Positions 51,894-60,899 of a stretch of 64,000 nt of DNA are shown here, piece after piece; position 1 is the stretch's first letter, and every line of letters begins with the position of its first letter. This stretch comes from Actinomadura rudentiformis (GTDB lineage Bacteria; Actinomycetota; Actinomycetes; Streptosporangiales; Streptosporangiaceae). The position numbers and the translations under genes were made by a program. The notes below the pieces were generated by a model. The model was not told the origin of the DNA. It did no database searches and saw only the letters and a list, made by a program, of their open reading frames with translations. The stretch is taken from the NCBI RefSeq assembly GCF_008923185.1, contig NZ_WBMT01000005.1:1-64000 (forward strand). The letters are read 5' to 3'.

Positions 51894-51910
51894 GTACGTA
51901 AGTCTCGTAC
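51894..51910. promoter_or_regulatory. Operator copy 2, GTACG-N7-CGTAC
   Basis: Inverted repeat of the same sequence and spacing, 33 bp from copy 1 (about three helical turns) and 52 bp before the MFS start. A pair like this implies cooperative repressor binding. Confidence 0.78.
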
Positions 51911-51962
51911 GGTCGAACTGTTCGAGCTTCCCGGACAATCGTAACGAAACGAGGGGACACTC

Positions 51963-53408
51963 ATGCCCGCAGCGCGTTCGCGCACGGGCTGGGCTCTGGC
52001 GCTTCTGGCGTTCGCCCAGCTCATCATCGCCCTGGACTTCAACATCGTGTACGTGGCGCTGCCGGAGATCGGCCGGGAGCTGAGCTTCTCCGACCAGGGC
52101 CTGCAATGGGTCGTCAGCGCCTACGCGGTGGTCTTCGGCGGCTTCCTGCTGCTGGGCGGGCGTGCCTCCGACCTGCTGGGCCGCCGCCGGATGTTCGCCT
52201 TGGCCCTGTCGCTCTACGCCGGGTCCTCGCTGGCCGGCGGGCTGGCCGAGGGCCCGGGGTTGCTGATCGCGGCCCGCGCCGTGCAGGGGCTCGGCGGCGC
52301 CCTGCTCTTCCCGGCCACGCTGTCACTGATCAACACCACGTTCGCCGAGGGCCGCGAGCGCAACCGCGCGCTGGCGATCTGGGGCGGGGCCGGTGCCAGC
52401 GGGCTGTCGCTGGGCTCGCTGCTCGGCGGAGTGCTGACCGACGCGTTCGGCTGGGAGTCGGTCTTCTACGTCAACGTGCCGCTGGCGGGCGCCGCCGCGC
52501 TGCTCGCCTTCGTGCTCCTCGCCCGTGACGGGCGGCGCGAGCAGGGTCGCGGCTTCGACCTGCCCGGCGCGCTGACCGTGACCGCGGGCGTGACGCTCTT
52601 CGTCTTCGCGCTGGTGCAGGGCCCCGAGACCGGCTGGACCGCGCCGGAGATCCTCGCCGCGTTCGGTGCAACCGCCGTGCTGCTCGCGGTGTTCGCATGG
52701 ATCGAGGGGCGGGCCGCTGACCCGCTGATGCCGCTGCGGTTGTTCACCAACCGGAGCCTGAGCGCGGGGATGGCGATCACGTTCACCTTCATGGGCACGT
52801 TCGGCGCGCTGCCCTACTTCCTGACCATCTACCTGCAGAGCGTGCACGCCTACAGCCCGCTCGCCACCGGCCTGGCGTTCCTGGTGCCGTCGCTCGCGAT
52901 CGCGGCGGGCACGCAGATCGGAGAACGCCTGGTCGGCCGGATCGGACTGCGCGCGACCCTGCTCGGCGGGTTGCTCGTGGGCGCCCCCGGAACCGCGCTG
53001 ATCGCGTACGCCATCACCGCGGACGGGTCGTACGCCGCGCTGCTGCCCGGGATCCTCATCTCCGGGCTCGGCCAGGGCGTCACGTGGACCGGCATGTGGA
53101 TCGCGGCCGCGTCCGGCGTCGACGCGGGCGAGCAGGGCGTCGCCTCCGGCATGGCCTCCACCGCCCAGCAGGTCGGTGGCGCCGTCGGCCTCGCGATCCT
53201 CGTCGCGCTCACCAACTCGGGCCTGGACGGGCTCAGCGGCGAGGCGCTGCGCGCCGAACTCGCCGGAGGCATCCAGACGGCGACGTACGTGGCGGCCGCA
53301 GGCATACTCCTCGGCGCGCTCATCACCCTCGGCCTGAAGAAGCAAGCACGCGCTCCCGAGCCCGACCGCGCGCCCCTAGCCCCCGAACCCGTCCTCGTCG
53401 AGGACTGA
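51963..53408 (+). CDS. MFS drug-export transporter (DHA2 type)
   Basis: 481 residues with 14 membrane segments. Motifs LDFNIVYVALPEIGREL near the first helix, GRASDLLGRRRMFALALS (motif A) and WGGAGASGLSLGSLLGG (motif C) mark the drug:H+ antiporter-2 group. The ATG at 51963 follows a GAGGGGA ribosome binding site. It is divergent from an ArsR-type gene and followed 65 bp later by a flavin monooxygenase, suggesting an export plus inactivation unit against a small toxic compound. Confidence 0.92.
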   Translation: MPAARSRTGWALALLAFAQLIIALDFNIVYVALPEIGRELSFSDQGLQWVVSAYAVVFGGFLLLGGRASDLLGRRRMFALALSLYAGSSLAGGLAEGPGLLIAARAVQGLGGALLFPATLSLINTTFAEGRERNRALAIWGGAGASGLSLGSLLGGVLTDAFGWESVFYVNVPLAGAAALLAFVLLARDGRREQGRGFDLPGALTVTAGVTLFVFALVQGPETGWTAPEILAAFGATAVLLAVFAWIEGRAADPLMPLRLFTNRSLSAGMAITFTFMGTFGALPYFLTIYLQSVHAYSPLATGLAFLVPSLAIAAGTQIGERLVGRIGLRATLLGGLLVGAPGTALIAYAITADGSYAALLPGILISGLGQGVTWTGMWIAAASGVDAGEQGVASGMASTAQQVGGAVGLAILVALTNSGLDGLSGEALRAELAGGIQTATYVAAAGILLGALITLGLKKQARAPEPDRAPLAPEPVLVED

Positions 53409-53473
53409 CAGCCCCGACCGGCAGGCCCCGAGTGACAGCGACAACTACAGCGAAGACTGGTGGGAGGACGAAC

Positions 53474-54976
53474 GTGGATTTTGAGGTGGCCGTTGTGGGC
53501 GGCGGACCGGTGGGGATGTTGCTCGCATACGAGCTTGTCCTGCAAGGTGTACGGCCCGTCGTGCTGGAACGGCTGCCTGAGCCCACGTTCCAATCCAAGG
53601 CCGGCACCCTGCACGCTCGTACGGCGCAGACCCTCGATCGGCGTGGCCTGCTCGATGACGTGGGCGGCTTCCAAGGCACGCGCCTCGCACGGCACGCACC
53701 GCGCGGTCCGGTGCCGTTCCACTTCGCCGGGCTCTTCGACCTCGATCTCGCCAAGCTCAATCTGGAAGGCCCGGCCATTGTGGGCGCTCCGCAGGCTTGG
53801 GCCGAGCATGTCTTCGCCGAGCACGCCGCGTACCGCGGAGCGGAGATACGGCGCGGCCACGAGGTGGTCGGCCTTGCGGATCACGGTGGTCACGTCACGC
53901 TCGTGGTCGAAGGGCCGGACGGCCCGTACGAGCTGGACGTCTCGTACGCCGTCGGAACGGATGGCGCGCGGAGTGCGGTGCGCAGGCTCGCGGGCATCCC
54001 CTTCGTGGGAAGCGGTGCGACAGTGGCCGCGCTGATGGGCGACGTCCGGCTGCTCGACCCGTACGACGTCCCGCCGGGCTGGCATCGCACTCCGCGCGGC
54101 TGGGTCATGCTGATGGTGAATCCGCATGGCCTCAGCCGCGTGTTCACGTACGACTTCCGGGCGCCCCATCCAGACCGCCGCGCGCCCGTCACGCTGGACG
54201 AGTTGCGCGACACGATCGAGTACATCGCGGGCATGCCCATCCGGATGGACCAGCCGCAATGGCTGACACGGTTCGGCGACGCGGCCCTCCAGGCGGAGAC
54301 GTACCGCAAGGGGCGAGTGCTACTGGCGGGCGATGCCGCTCATGTGCACTTCCCAGCAGGTGGCCAGGGCGTCAACACCGGCATGCAGGACGCGGTCAAC
54401 CTGGGCTGGAAGCTCGCCGCGACCGTTCAGGGTCAAGCCCCGCACGACCTGCTGGACACCTATCACTCCGAACGCCATCCGGTGGGCGCGCGCGTCCTCT
54501 GGAACACGCGTGCCCAGGTGGCCCTCATGAATCCCGACCCGGCCGTCACCCCGCTGCGCGAGCTCTTCACCGAGCTCATGCATCTCGACCAGGTCAACGA
54601 GTATCTCGGCGGCATGATCAGCGGCCTGGACATCGTCTACGACGTCGGTCGCCCGGACGACCCGCTCGCGGGGCGGCTCGCGCCCGACATGGAGTTGAAG
54701 AACGACCGGGGCGCCTTCCGGCTGGTCGAGCTGCTGCACGCCGGACGCCCCGTACTCCTCGACCTCACCGACGACCTCCGCGAGGCGGCCGGTCCCTGGT
54801 CGGATCGGGTGGACCTGATCGCCGCCGCCAGCGCGGAGAGCATCGGTGCGACCAATCTCCTCATCCGCCCGGACGGCTACATCGCGTGGAGCGGGGAGGA
54901 TCCGGAAACGCTCCGTACGACCCTCACTCGCTGGTTCGGCCCCGCTCAGCCCACGTTCGCACGTCCGCGGGGTTGA
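53474..54976 (+). CDS. FAD-dependent aromatic hydroxylase (group A)
   Basis: 500 residues. The dinucleotide motif is VAVVGGGPVGMLLA (about 6-19). The GD motif GRVLLAGDAAHVHFPAGGQG (about 278-297) and the DG motif VGTDGARSAVR (about 156-166) are intact. The C-terminal thioredoxin-like domain (about 395-500) is typical of PgaE/Rox-like enzymes. Such proteins hydroxylate aromatic polyketides, or inactivate rifamycins or tetracyclines. GTG 53474 follows GGGAGGA. Position behind the MFS pump favours a resistance role. Confidence 0.9.
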   Translation: MDFEVAVVGGGPVGMLLAYELVLQGVRPVVLERLPEPTFQSKAGTLHARTAQTLDRRGLLDDVGGFQGTRLARHAPRGPVPFHFAGLFDLDLAKLNLEGPAIVGAPQAWAEHVFAEHAAYRGAEIRRGHEVVGLADHGGHVTLVVEGPDGPYELDVSYAVGTDGARSAVRRLAGIPFVGSGATVAALMGDVRLLDPYDVPPGWHRTPRGWVMLMVNPHGLSRVFTYDFRAPHPDRRAPVTLDELRDTIEYIAGMPIRMDQPQWLTRFGDAALQAETYRKGRVLLAGDAAHVHFPAGGQGVNTGMQDAVNLGWKLAATVQGQAPHDLLDTYHSERHPVGARVLWNTRAQVALMNPDPAVTPLRELFTELMHLDQVNEYLGGMISGLDIVYDVGRPDDPLAGRLAPDMELKNDRGAFRLVELLHAGRPVLLDLTDDLREAAGPWSDRVDLIAAASAESIGATNLLIRPDGYIAWSGEDPETLRTTLTRWFGPAQPTFARPRG

Positions 54977-55042
54977 GCATGCGGCCGGTGGCGAGCGAAC
55001 GACGCCGGTGAGGACGCCGGGGAGCTGACCACGAGCGGAAAC

Positions 55043-55960
55043 CTAGCGTGTCCAACGGACAGGATGGCTACCGGATCCCGAGGTCAGCCAGGTGCCGTCG
55101 CCCAGAGGCTCGATGTCATAGGCGCTTTCCGAGTGAGCGTCGAAGGCCCCCAGCACTCCGCCCGTTCGTAGGTCGACCCGATAGTGGCGGTGCCACTCCT
55201 CCTCGTCCTCGGTTTCGCCCCCGACGGTGACGATCGCGGTATCGGCGTCCAGATAACCGCCGCTCCACTGAAAGAAGATCTCCTCGGGATCGTGCCCGAA
55301 GACCTCCATGGACAACTCCAGAATCACGTCGCCGCTCGGGTAGGAGTGGAAGGCGACATCAGACTGGTCGTGGTAAACCGTCATGAACTGGCGGCCGTCC
55401 GGGGCGAGATCGATGAGGCAGCGGTCCTCCCACGGATATTTGAGCAATTCCAAGCCGTCACCAACGCCGCGGAATATGTGCACACCATCCTGGCCTTCCC
55501 CGACGTCCAACAAGATGTCGACCCCGTTGGGATGCCGATGGTGCTCACCGCCATGGCCGACAGTGCCCAGCTCGGCCTGCGCGATGACCTCACCCGAATC
55601 GGCGCTGAGAACCACCCATCGGTCCTGGTCGGCGCGGTTGGCCATGCCATCGGGCCGGTAGACCCATACGGTCTTGCCGTCGAGGGAGAACTCGCAGCCA
55701 GGCCAGTGCCCGTACTTCTCGTTCGACCGGGGAAGCAGGTCGTACCGCCACACCTCGCCACCGTCACGACCGAGGCACACCACCACATGCTGCGTGGCGT
55801 ACACGACACGGCTCAGATCCGGCGCAACGGCATGCCCAGCCACCTCGTCGCCCGGCCGCACCTCGAACCGCGCCGCCGGCTCAAGCGCCCCCTCGGACGC
55901 CACGTCGAGGTCATAGACACAGACGCTCGCATCCCGGACGCGAGTAAGAAGCCGCCTCAC
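55043..55960 (-). CDS. Beta-propeller-like protein of unknown function
   Basis: 305 residues from GTG 55960. Repeated short strands with aspartate turns (AVAPDLSRVVYATQHVVVCL; CEFSLDGKTVWVYRPDG; DLAPDGRQFMTVYHD; DIEPLGDGTWLTSG) indicate a WD40/YVTN-like propeller with five to six blades. There is no signal peptide, so it is cytoplasmic. Many actinomycetes carry such proteins without known function. Confidence 0.75.
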   Translation of the reverse strand: MRRLLTRVRDASVCVYDLDVASEGALEPAARFEVRPGDEVAGHAVAPDLSRVVYATQHVVVCLGRDGGEVWRYDLLPRSNEKYGHWPGCEFSLDGKTVWVYRPDGMANRADQDRWVVLSADSGEVIAQAELGTVGHGGEHHRHPNGVDILLDVGEGQDGVHIFRGVGDGLELLKYPWEDRCLIDLAPDGRQFMTVYHDQSDVAFHSYPSGDVILELSMEVFGHDPEEIFFQWSGGYLDADTAIVTVGGETEDEEEWHRHYRVDLRTGGVLGAFDAHSESAYDIEPLGDGTWLTSGSGSHPVRWTR

Positions 55961-56059
55961 CCGCGAACGCCCCTGACCAGCATGGCCACCACTCCCTGAC
56001 GTGATCGAACCGCATCAATGGCTGGATCGTAGATCAGTACGGCCGCTAACGTCCTGGAC

Positions 56060-56224
56060 ATGGCGGTTCGTCCCACTGACCACTGGCGGAAGTATGTCGC
56101 GGAGGAAGACCGGCAGGTCGCGTCAGGCGAACTCGATGCCGCATGGTGGGACTCTGGGCGTGGATTCTTCTGCTACCACCGATGTCGAAGAGGTGTCGGC
56201 GCGACCACTTCCCATGGCCCTTGA
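56060..56224 (+). CDS. Possible small ORF, 54 residues
   Basis: An ATG at 56060 opens a frame encoding a hydrophilic start (MAVRPTDHWRKYVAEEDRQ) with a Cys-containing tail (FFCYHRC). There is no Shine-Dalgarno, but a TAACGT -10-like element lies about 10 bp upstream, so a leaderless transcript is possible. It has no known family. It could also be the 5' remnant of a disrupted gene. Confidence 0.3.
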   Translation: MAVRPTDHWRKYVAEEDRQVASGELDAAWWDSGRGFFCYHRCRRGVGATTSHGP

Positions 56225-56263
56225 TGCGCAAGAAAGTTCAATACCGCCGGGAGTTGGCCGCGC

Positions 56264-56677
56264 ATGATTCGGTGCATGGCGACGATTTACAAGGAGATCC
56301 TGCTCGACGCGGCACCCGAGGTGGTGTGGGACGCGCTGAAGGACTATGGGGCGCTGCACGAGAGGCTCGTGGTCGGGTTCGTGACCGACGCGCGCATGGA
56401 GGGGGATGACCGGGTCGTCACGTTCTTCAACGGGATGGTGGCTCGGGAACGGCTCGTGGGGATGGACGAGGGGGCCAGGCGGCTCGCCTATTCGGTGACC
56501 GAGTCGCCGACGGGGTTCACGCACCACATGGCTTCGGCGCAGGTGTTCGCCGAGGGGGAGGGGACGCGGTTCGTTTGGATCACTGATTGTTTGCCGGATG
56601 GGGTGGCGGGGGCCGTCGACGACTTCATGGGCCGGGGGCTGCTGGCCCTCAAGGAGACGCTGGCCCCCGGCCCATGA
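56264..56677 (+). CDS. SRPBCC (polyketide cyclase/START-like) family protein
   Basis: 137 residues from ATG 56264 (GGGAG about 10 bp upstream). ATG 56276 is an alternative. The helix-grip fold is recognised from IYKEILLDAAPEVVWDALKDYG, the ARRLAYSVTESP and TRFVWITDCLP strands, and a long C-terminal helix (AGAVDDFMGRGLLALKETL). It binds a hydrophobic ligand; the reaction is unknown. Its stop is 2 bp from the stop of the convergent subtilase. Confidence 0.85.
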   Translation: MIRCMATIYKEILLDAAPEVVWDALKDYGALHERLVVGFVTDARMEGDDRVVTFFNGMVARERLVGMDEGARRLAYSVTESPTGFTHHMASAQVFAEGEGTRFVWITDCLPDGVAGAVDDFMGRGLLALKETLAPGP

Positions 56678-56679
56678 CG

Positions 56680-59600
56680 TCAGCTACGGGTCGTGAAGGC
56701 CTGGTGGAACGTCTGGTTCACGGTGTTGCCGTCGGTGTCCTGGGCTTGGAAGCGGAGAGAGACGGTCTTCGAGGCAGGCAGGGTGGTGTTGGCCGTGAAG
56801 GACTTGGCGTCCTTTCTGGTCGTGGTGATCTGCTGCCAGGTCGTTCCTCCGTCGTAGGAGATGGACGCCTGGAGGCCTGACAGGTTGGGATCCGGGGCGC
56901 CTGGCTGGTGGTGGCTGCTGATGGTCATGGTGAACGCGCCGGGGGCGGCTTTGTTCGTCAGGTCTAGCGGGATGTCGTAGTCGAGAAGGAGGGCCGGGGT
57001 GGGCGCGCAGTCGGCCTTGCCGTCTCCGCAGACATAGCCTGCGGGCACGTTGGGCGCGCTCGGCTTGCCCGATGTGAAGCCCCATGTCGTGTCGACCTTG
57101 TAGCCCTCGTACCCGAGCAGTTCGGATGTGTAGACCAGGCGCAGGTCATAGCGGGCAGAGGTTTCGGGGAGGTCGTAGACGGTCACCGGTCCCTCTTTGC
57201 GCCCCGGGACTTCGGTGCCGTCGCGGGTGAGCGTGCTGGTGACGACCTTTCCGTCCGGCCAGGGCAGCAGGTCCTCGAGCAGGAGCGGGTGCATGAACTC
57301 GGTGTGGCCCTCTCCGGAGACCAGGTGCGGCGCTGGGTAGAGAGTGTTGCCGCGCCGGGCGGCGAACAGCGGCGTCAGGCCCGGGCCGCCGAGCCCGGGT
57401 GCGGGCTGGTTGGTCCGCGCCAGCTGGCCGAGCCGGATGGGGGTACGGGCCCGAGATTCTTTGCGGGCCGTCGAGCCGGTGAAGACGTCCCAGCGTGACC
57501 AGGTGGGGGAGAAGAACCAGGCCTTGTCGCCGTCGGGGATCACCATGCGCTGCCATCGCAGGTCGCTGTCCACCGGGAAGGCCTCCAGCCGCCTGACCGG
57601 GGCCCAGGACGAAAGTGAGGCGGTGAAGAGTCCCTGGACGTGGTCGTGCGGCCACGCCGAGTTGGCCGTGAGATAGAGCCTGTCCTCGGCGGTCGGGTAG
57701 TGCGTTTCGACCACCGTCATGGTGCCGGGTGTCATGGTGATGCTCGGGTCGGCGGGGACCTGGCCCCTCCAGTACTTGGCCGGGTTGTACACCCATCCGG
57801 GCCGGGGCTGGCTGCTCAACCTGACTTGGGTGGGCCGGGAGCCGATCGCCTGCTGGAGACGGAGGCCGTCGGCCCTGGTGACTCCGGCGACCACGGCCTT
57901 CTCGCCGCCGTACAGCACCTCGATGCCCGTCTCGTAGCCGTCCCGTGAGTCGAACACGATGGCGCCTTTGGCGCCGGCGTCGGCGAGCCGCTGCCCGAGG
58001 GCCTGGCCCTCCTCGACGTTGTAGGTGTCACGCTGGATCAAGACCAGGTTGCCCTGTACGGGCACCTTGGCCAGCTCCGCGGCACTGCCGTCCCCTGCGT
58101 ACACCATCGTGACGTCCCCGATGCCGGCAGGGAACATCTCCAGCTTCGGGTTCAGAGCGGACGTCCGTTCCCGGTCGTGCGCGAGGTAGCGGGCTTCTAT
58201 CCGGGTCTGCCCCACTTCCAGGACGACCTGCGGCGCGATGCGCTGGCTCATGAAGCCTGTCGTGAACGTGCCGTCGGTCACCGGCTGCGGGGTGGGCAGC
58301 ACGTGGACCTTGGTGGGCCTGTAGTAGATCACGGCCCCGTCCTGCTTCGGCACGGCGCGGGGTGCGCGGACCCAGTTGACCGTCGCGGCCGCGTCGTAGC
58401 CGGTCGCCGGGGTGGTGACGTTGATCGGCCGCATCTGCCGGGCGTCGAAGGTGACGGTCGTGTCGTCCCTGACCTCCACCTGGGGCTGGACGGCCAGCAT
58501 CGACTCGGGCTTGATGCCGCTGCGGGCGTGGGCGTCGGTCGCGGGGCCTTCGAGGACGAAGGTGTAGGAACCGGCGGGGAGCTCCAGCGTCCCGCCGCCG
58601 GTGAGCAGGTATTCGGTCCAGTCCTGGGTCGGGTCGTCGTTGGAGCCGACGGTCAGGGTGCGCGGCACGCTGTCGAGGGGAGTGCCGTCGCGGTCGAACG
58701 TCTGGAACGTGACCTTGCGCAGGGGGCCGGTCTGTTCCAGGCCCACGGCCGTTCGGACCGCCTGCGCTCCGGCCGTCGCGGTGACGGCGCCGGTGTAGAG
58801 GCCGCGTGCGCCGGCCGCGATCTTGAGCGTGAGGGTGGCCTGGCCGGTCTGACCGGCGGCGATGGTCAGGCTCGACGTGGACAGCCGGGCCGAGTCGGCG
58901 GGCAGCGGCTTGCCGTCCGGGCCGTTGACGGCGGCGGCCAGGTCGAGGGTCACAGGGGTGGTACCGGTGTTGCCGTAGGTGATCGTCTTGCTGACCTCCT
59001 GGGCCTGGTCGGGCGCCAGTTTGCCGAAGCTCAGGCTGGGCGGGTCGGCGGTCACCGTTTGCTCGATGACCTTGCCGGCTTGCAGCCTTCCGGAGCCGAC
59101 CTGGAACGAGCCGGCGCCGACGTCCTTGGCCGAGGCAATGAGAGCGGCCTTGAGCTGGGGACCTTTCCAGGTGGGATGCCGCTGCTTGAGGATCGCGGCG
59201 GCCCCGGCCACGTGCGGCGTGGCCATCGACGTGCCGCTGGCCGAGGTGTAGAGGTCGTCGACGGGTGCCCCCATCGACGTGCCGGAGGCGCGAGCGGCGA
59301 CGATGTCCACGCCGGGTGCCGCGATGTCGGGCTTGAGGGCACCGTCGGTCTTGCGCGGGCCGCGCGAGGAGAACGCCGCGAGCCTGTCGCCCTTGTCGAC
59401 CGCCGCGACGGTCAGCGCCTCGTCAGCGGTGCCGGGGGAGTCCAGCGTCCTGGCGTTCGATCCGCTGTTGCCGGCCGCGATCACGAAGAGGGCACCGGTG
59501 GACCGGGACAGGTCGTTCACGGCCTGGTCCAGGATCTCCGTGGTAGCGCTCGGTGTGGCGCCGAGGCTCATGCTCACGATGTCGGCCTTGTTCTCCTCGG

Positions 59601-60576
59601 TGGCCCAGCGCATCGCGTCGATGATCCCGGACAGCTGGCCGCTGCCGTCCTTGCCGAGCACCTTTCCGATGATCAGCTTGGCGCCCGGTGCCACGCCTTT
59701 GCGCGCCGGAGTGCTGCCCTTGCCCTGACTCGTGATGGTCGAGGCGACGTGCGTGCCGTGGCCGTGCTCGTCCAGGATGGACGGCTCGCCGGGGACGAAG
59801 CTCTTCCACGCGATCGACGTGCCGTTGGTGTCCGGATGCGCCTGGATGCCGGTGTCGAGGACGGCGACCTTCACGTCCTTGCCGTCGAACCCGGCCTGCC
59901 AGGCCTGCGGTGCGCCGACCTGCGGCACGCTCTGGTCGAGCGTCGCCCGGACCCGAACGTCCAGGAACAGCCGCTGCGCGTTCGCCTTCAATCCGGGTCT
60001 CGCACTCGTTCTGGCGGGTGCGAGCGCGGACCAGAGCGCGCCGGGCTTCGTGCGGTCGACTTTCAGGGCGACCGCGTCAACGGTGTCGAGGACTCTGCCG
60101 GGTGTGCTGCCGGGGAGTGCGTCCGCCCGGCTCTGCAAGGTTCCGGACGAGAGGCGGGTCCCCTTCTTCCCGTAGCTCACGATGACCGGAAGGGGTTTGC
60201 CGGCGCCGGCGAGCCCTTCGTTCACGAGCCTGGTGAGGTTGAAGAGTTCCTTGTCGACCTGCTTGGCCGTCACCAGCGGCTGGGCGTCGCTCGGTACGAC
60301 GTACCGGTCGGCGCCGTTCCGGGTGACGCTGTAACTGATCCCTGGCCTGCCCTTGAGCAGCACGACCGAGTCCCGCTCCTTGCCGTACAGGACCGTGTCA
60401 CCGGTGATGAGCGAGACCGTCTTCCCGGACGGGGCAGGACGGCTCTTCGGGGCGGCGGCGCCGGCCGGCGCGGCGCCCGACGGCGGAGCGGCCGCCAGGG
60501 TCAGCGGAAGGGTGATCGCCACGGCGGCGCCGAACACGGCCCGCCACTTTCTGTGCGGCCTGCGAATACTGGCCAC
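56680..60576 (-). CDS. Secreted subtilisin-like serine protease (S8), 1298 residues
   Basis: A signal peptide (residues 1-35) and propeptide-like region precede the S8 domain (about 205-495). The triad is visible: Asp241 in AVLDTGIQAHPD, His273 in HGHGTHVAS, oxyanion Asn370 in AAGNSGSN and Ser450 in SGTSMATPHVAG. A long C-terminal region (about 500-1298) has Ig-like and PA-like parts (VQGNLVLIQRDTYNVEEGQ) and ends in a beta-sandwich. Very large S8 proteases of this design are common in actinomycetes. GTG 60576 has an ideal GCAGGAGG leader. Confidence 0.95.
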   Translation of the reverse strand: MASIRRPHRKWRAVFGAAVAITLPLTLAAAPPSGAAPAGAAAPKSRPAPSGKTVSLITGDTVLYGKERDSVVLLKGRPGISYSVTRNGADRYVVPSDAQPLVTAKQVDKELFNLTRLVNEGLAGAGKPLPVIVSYGKKGTRLSSGTLQSRADALPGSTPGRVLDTVDAVALKVDRTKPGALWSALAPARTSARPGLKANAQRLFLDVRVRATLDQSVPQVGAPQAWQAGFDGKDVKVAVLDTGIQAHPDTNGTSIAWKSFVPGEPSILDEHGHGTHVASTITSQGKGSTPARKGVAPGAKLIIGKVLGKDGSGQLSGIIDAMRWATEENKADIVSMSLGATPSATTEILDQAVNDLSRSTGALFVIAAGNSGSNARTLDSPGTADEALTVAAVDKGDRLAAFSSRGPRKTDGALKPDIAAPGVDIVAARASGTSMGAPVDDLYTSASGTSMATPHVAGAAAILKQRHPTWKGPQLKAALIASAKDVGAGSFQVGSGRLQAGKVIEQTVTADPPSLSFGKLAPDQAQEVSKTITYGNTGTTPVTLDLAAAVNGPDGKPLPADSARLSTSSLTIAAGQTGQATLTLKIAAGARGLYTGAVTATAGAQAVRTAVGLEQTGPLRKVTFQTFDRDGTPLDSVPRTLTVGSNDDPTQDWTEYLLTGGGTLELPAGSYTFVLEGPATDAHARSGIKPESMLAVQPQVEVRDDTTVTFDARQMRPINVTTPATGYDAAATVNWVRAPRAVPKQDGAVIYYRPTKVHVLPTPQPVTDGTFTTGFMSQRIAPQVVLEVGQTRIEARYLAHDRERTSALNPKLEMFPAGIGDVTMVYAGDGSAAELAKVPVQGNLVLIQRDTYNVEEGQALGQRLADAGAKGAIVFDSRDGYETGIEVLYGGEKAVVAGVTRADGLRLQQAIGSRPTQVRLSSQPRPGWVYNPAKYWRGQVPADPSITMTPGTMTVVETHYPTAEDRLYLTANSAWPHDHVQGLFTASLSSWAPVRRLEAFPVDSDLRWQRMVIPDGDKAWFFSPTWSRWDVFTGSTARKESRARTPIRLGQLARTNQPAPGLGGPGLTPLFAARRGNTLYPAPHLVSGEGHTEFMHPLLLEDLLPWPDGKVVTSTLTRDGTEVPGRKEGPVTVYDLPETSARYDLRLVYTSELLGYEGYKVDTTWGFTSGKPSAPNVPAGYVCGDGKADCAPTPALLLDYDIPLDLTNKAAPGAFTMTISSHHQPGAPDPNLSGLQASISYDGGTTWQQITTTRKDAKSFTANTTLPASKTVSLRFQAQDTDGNTVNQTFHQAFTTRS

Positions 60577-60899
60577 CAGACCTCCTGCGAAATAGGGGCA
60601 AACAAAAGCCCGATTTCATGCACGAGAAAGTCTGGGTCCCGGCGTCGCGGAAGATCAACTTTTGGTGCTGGCCTCTTGTGGTCGGAAGGGGGTGGAGCGA
60701 CATCGCAGCAGCTCAGGAATCTATCCGTGGCCAAATGAAAGTCTGGTGCAAGGATCCATAACTAGGTGACAGATGAATACCGGCAGCGCCGGATAAAATC
60801 GCGCGCCATGCTCGTGCAGCTCGTGCCGAGCCATTTCCGATGAGCATTTCTCATTGCTCAATGAGAAATGCTCATCGGACGGCCGTTGCCTGCGAGAGG
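60577..60899. other. Intergenic region between lysR and the subtilase
   Basis: The gap contains the subtilase promoter (on the minus strand) and, near lysR, a 44-bp palindrome. The part 60740-60880 is clearly less GC-rich than the surroundings. No convincing gene was found. A 47-codon plus-strand frame from 60618 lacks a ribosome binding site. Confidence 0.5.
60836..60879. repeat. 44-bp perfect palindrome
   Basis: Arms of 21 bp (left arm from 60836, core CCGATGAGCATTTCTCATTG) mirror exactly around a 2-bp CT centre. It ends 21 bp downstream of the lysR stop (on the minus strand). It may be a long terminator hairpin, a protein-binding site or a mobile-element remnant. Confidence 0.95.

Noticed and set aside
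53084..53473. N-terminal extension of the flavin hydroxylase into the MFS gene
   Set aside because: The frame is open, but it overlaps the MFS coding region, lacks family similarity, and the GTG at 53474 has a good ribosome binding site right before the FAD motif.
58177..60738. Long plus-strand frame opposite the subtilase
   Set aside because: The minus strand carries the signal peptide and full catalytic triad. The plus frame is a codon-bias shadow.
60618..60761. 47-codon plus-strand ORF upstream of the subtilase
   Set aside because: No ribosome binding site, antisense to the subtilase promoter region, and no recognisable protein pattern.
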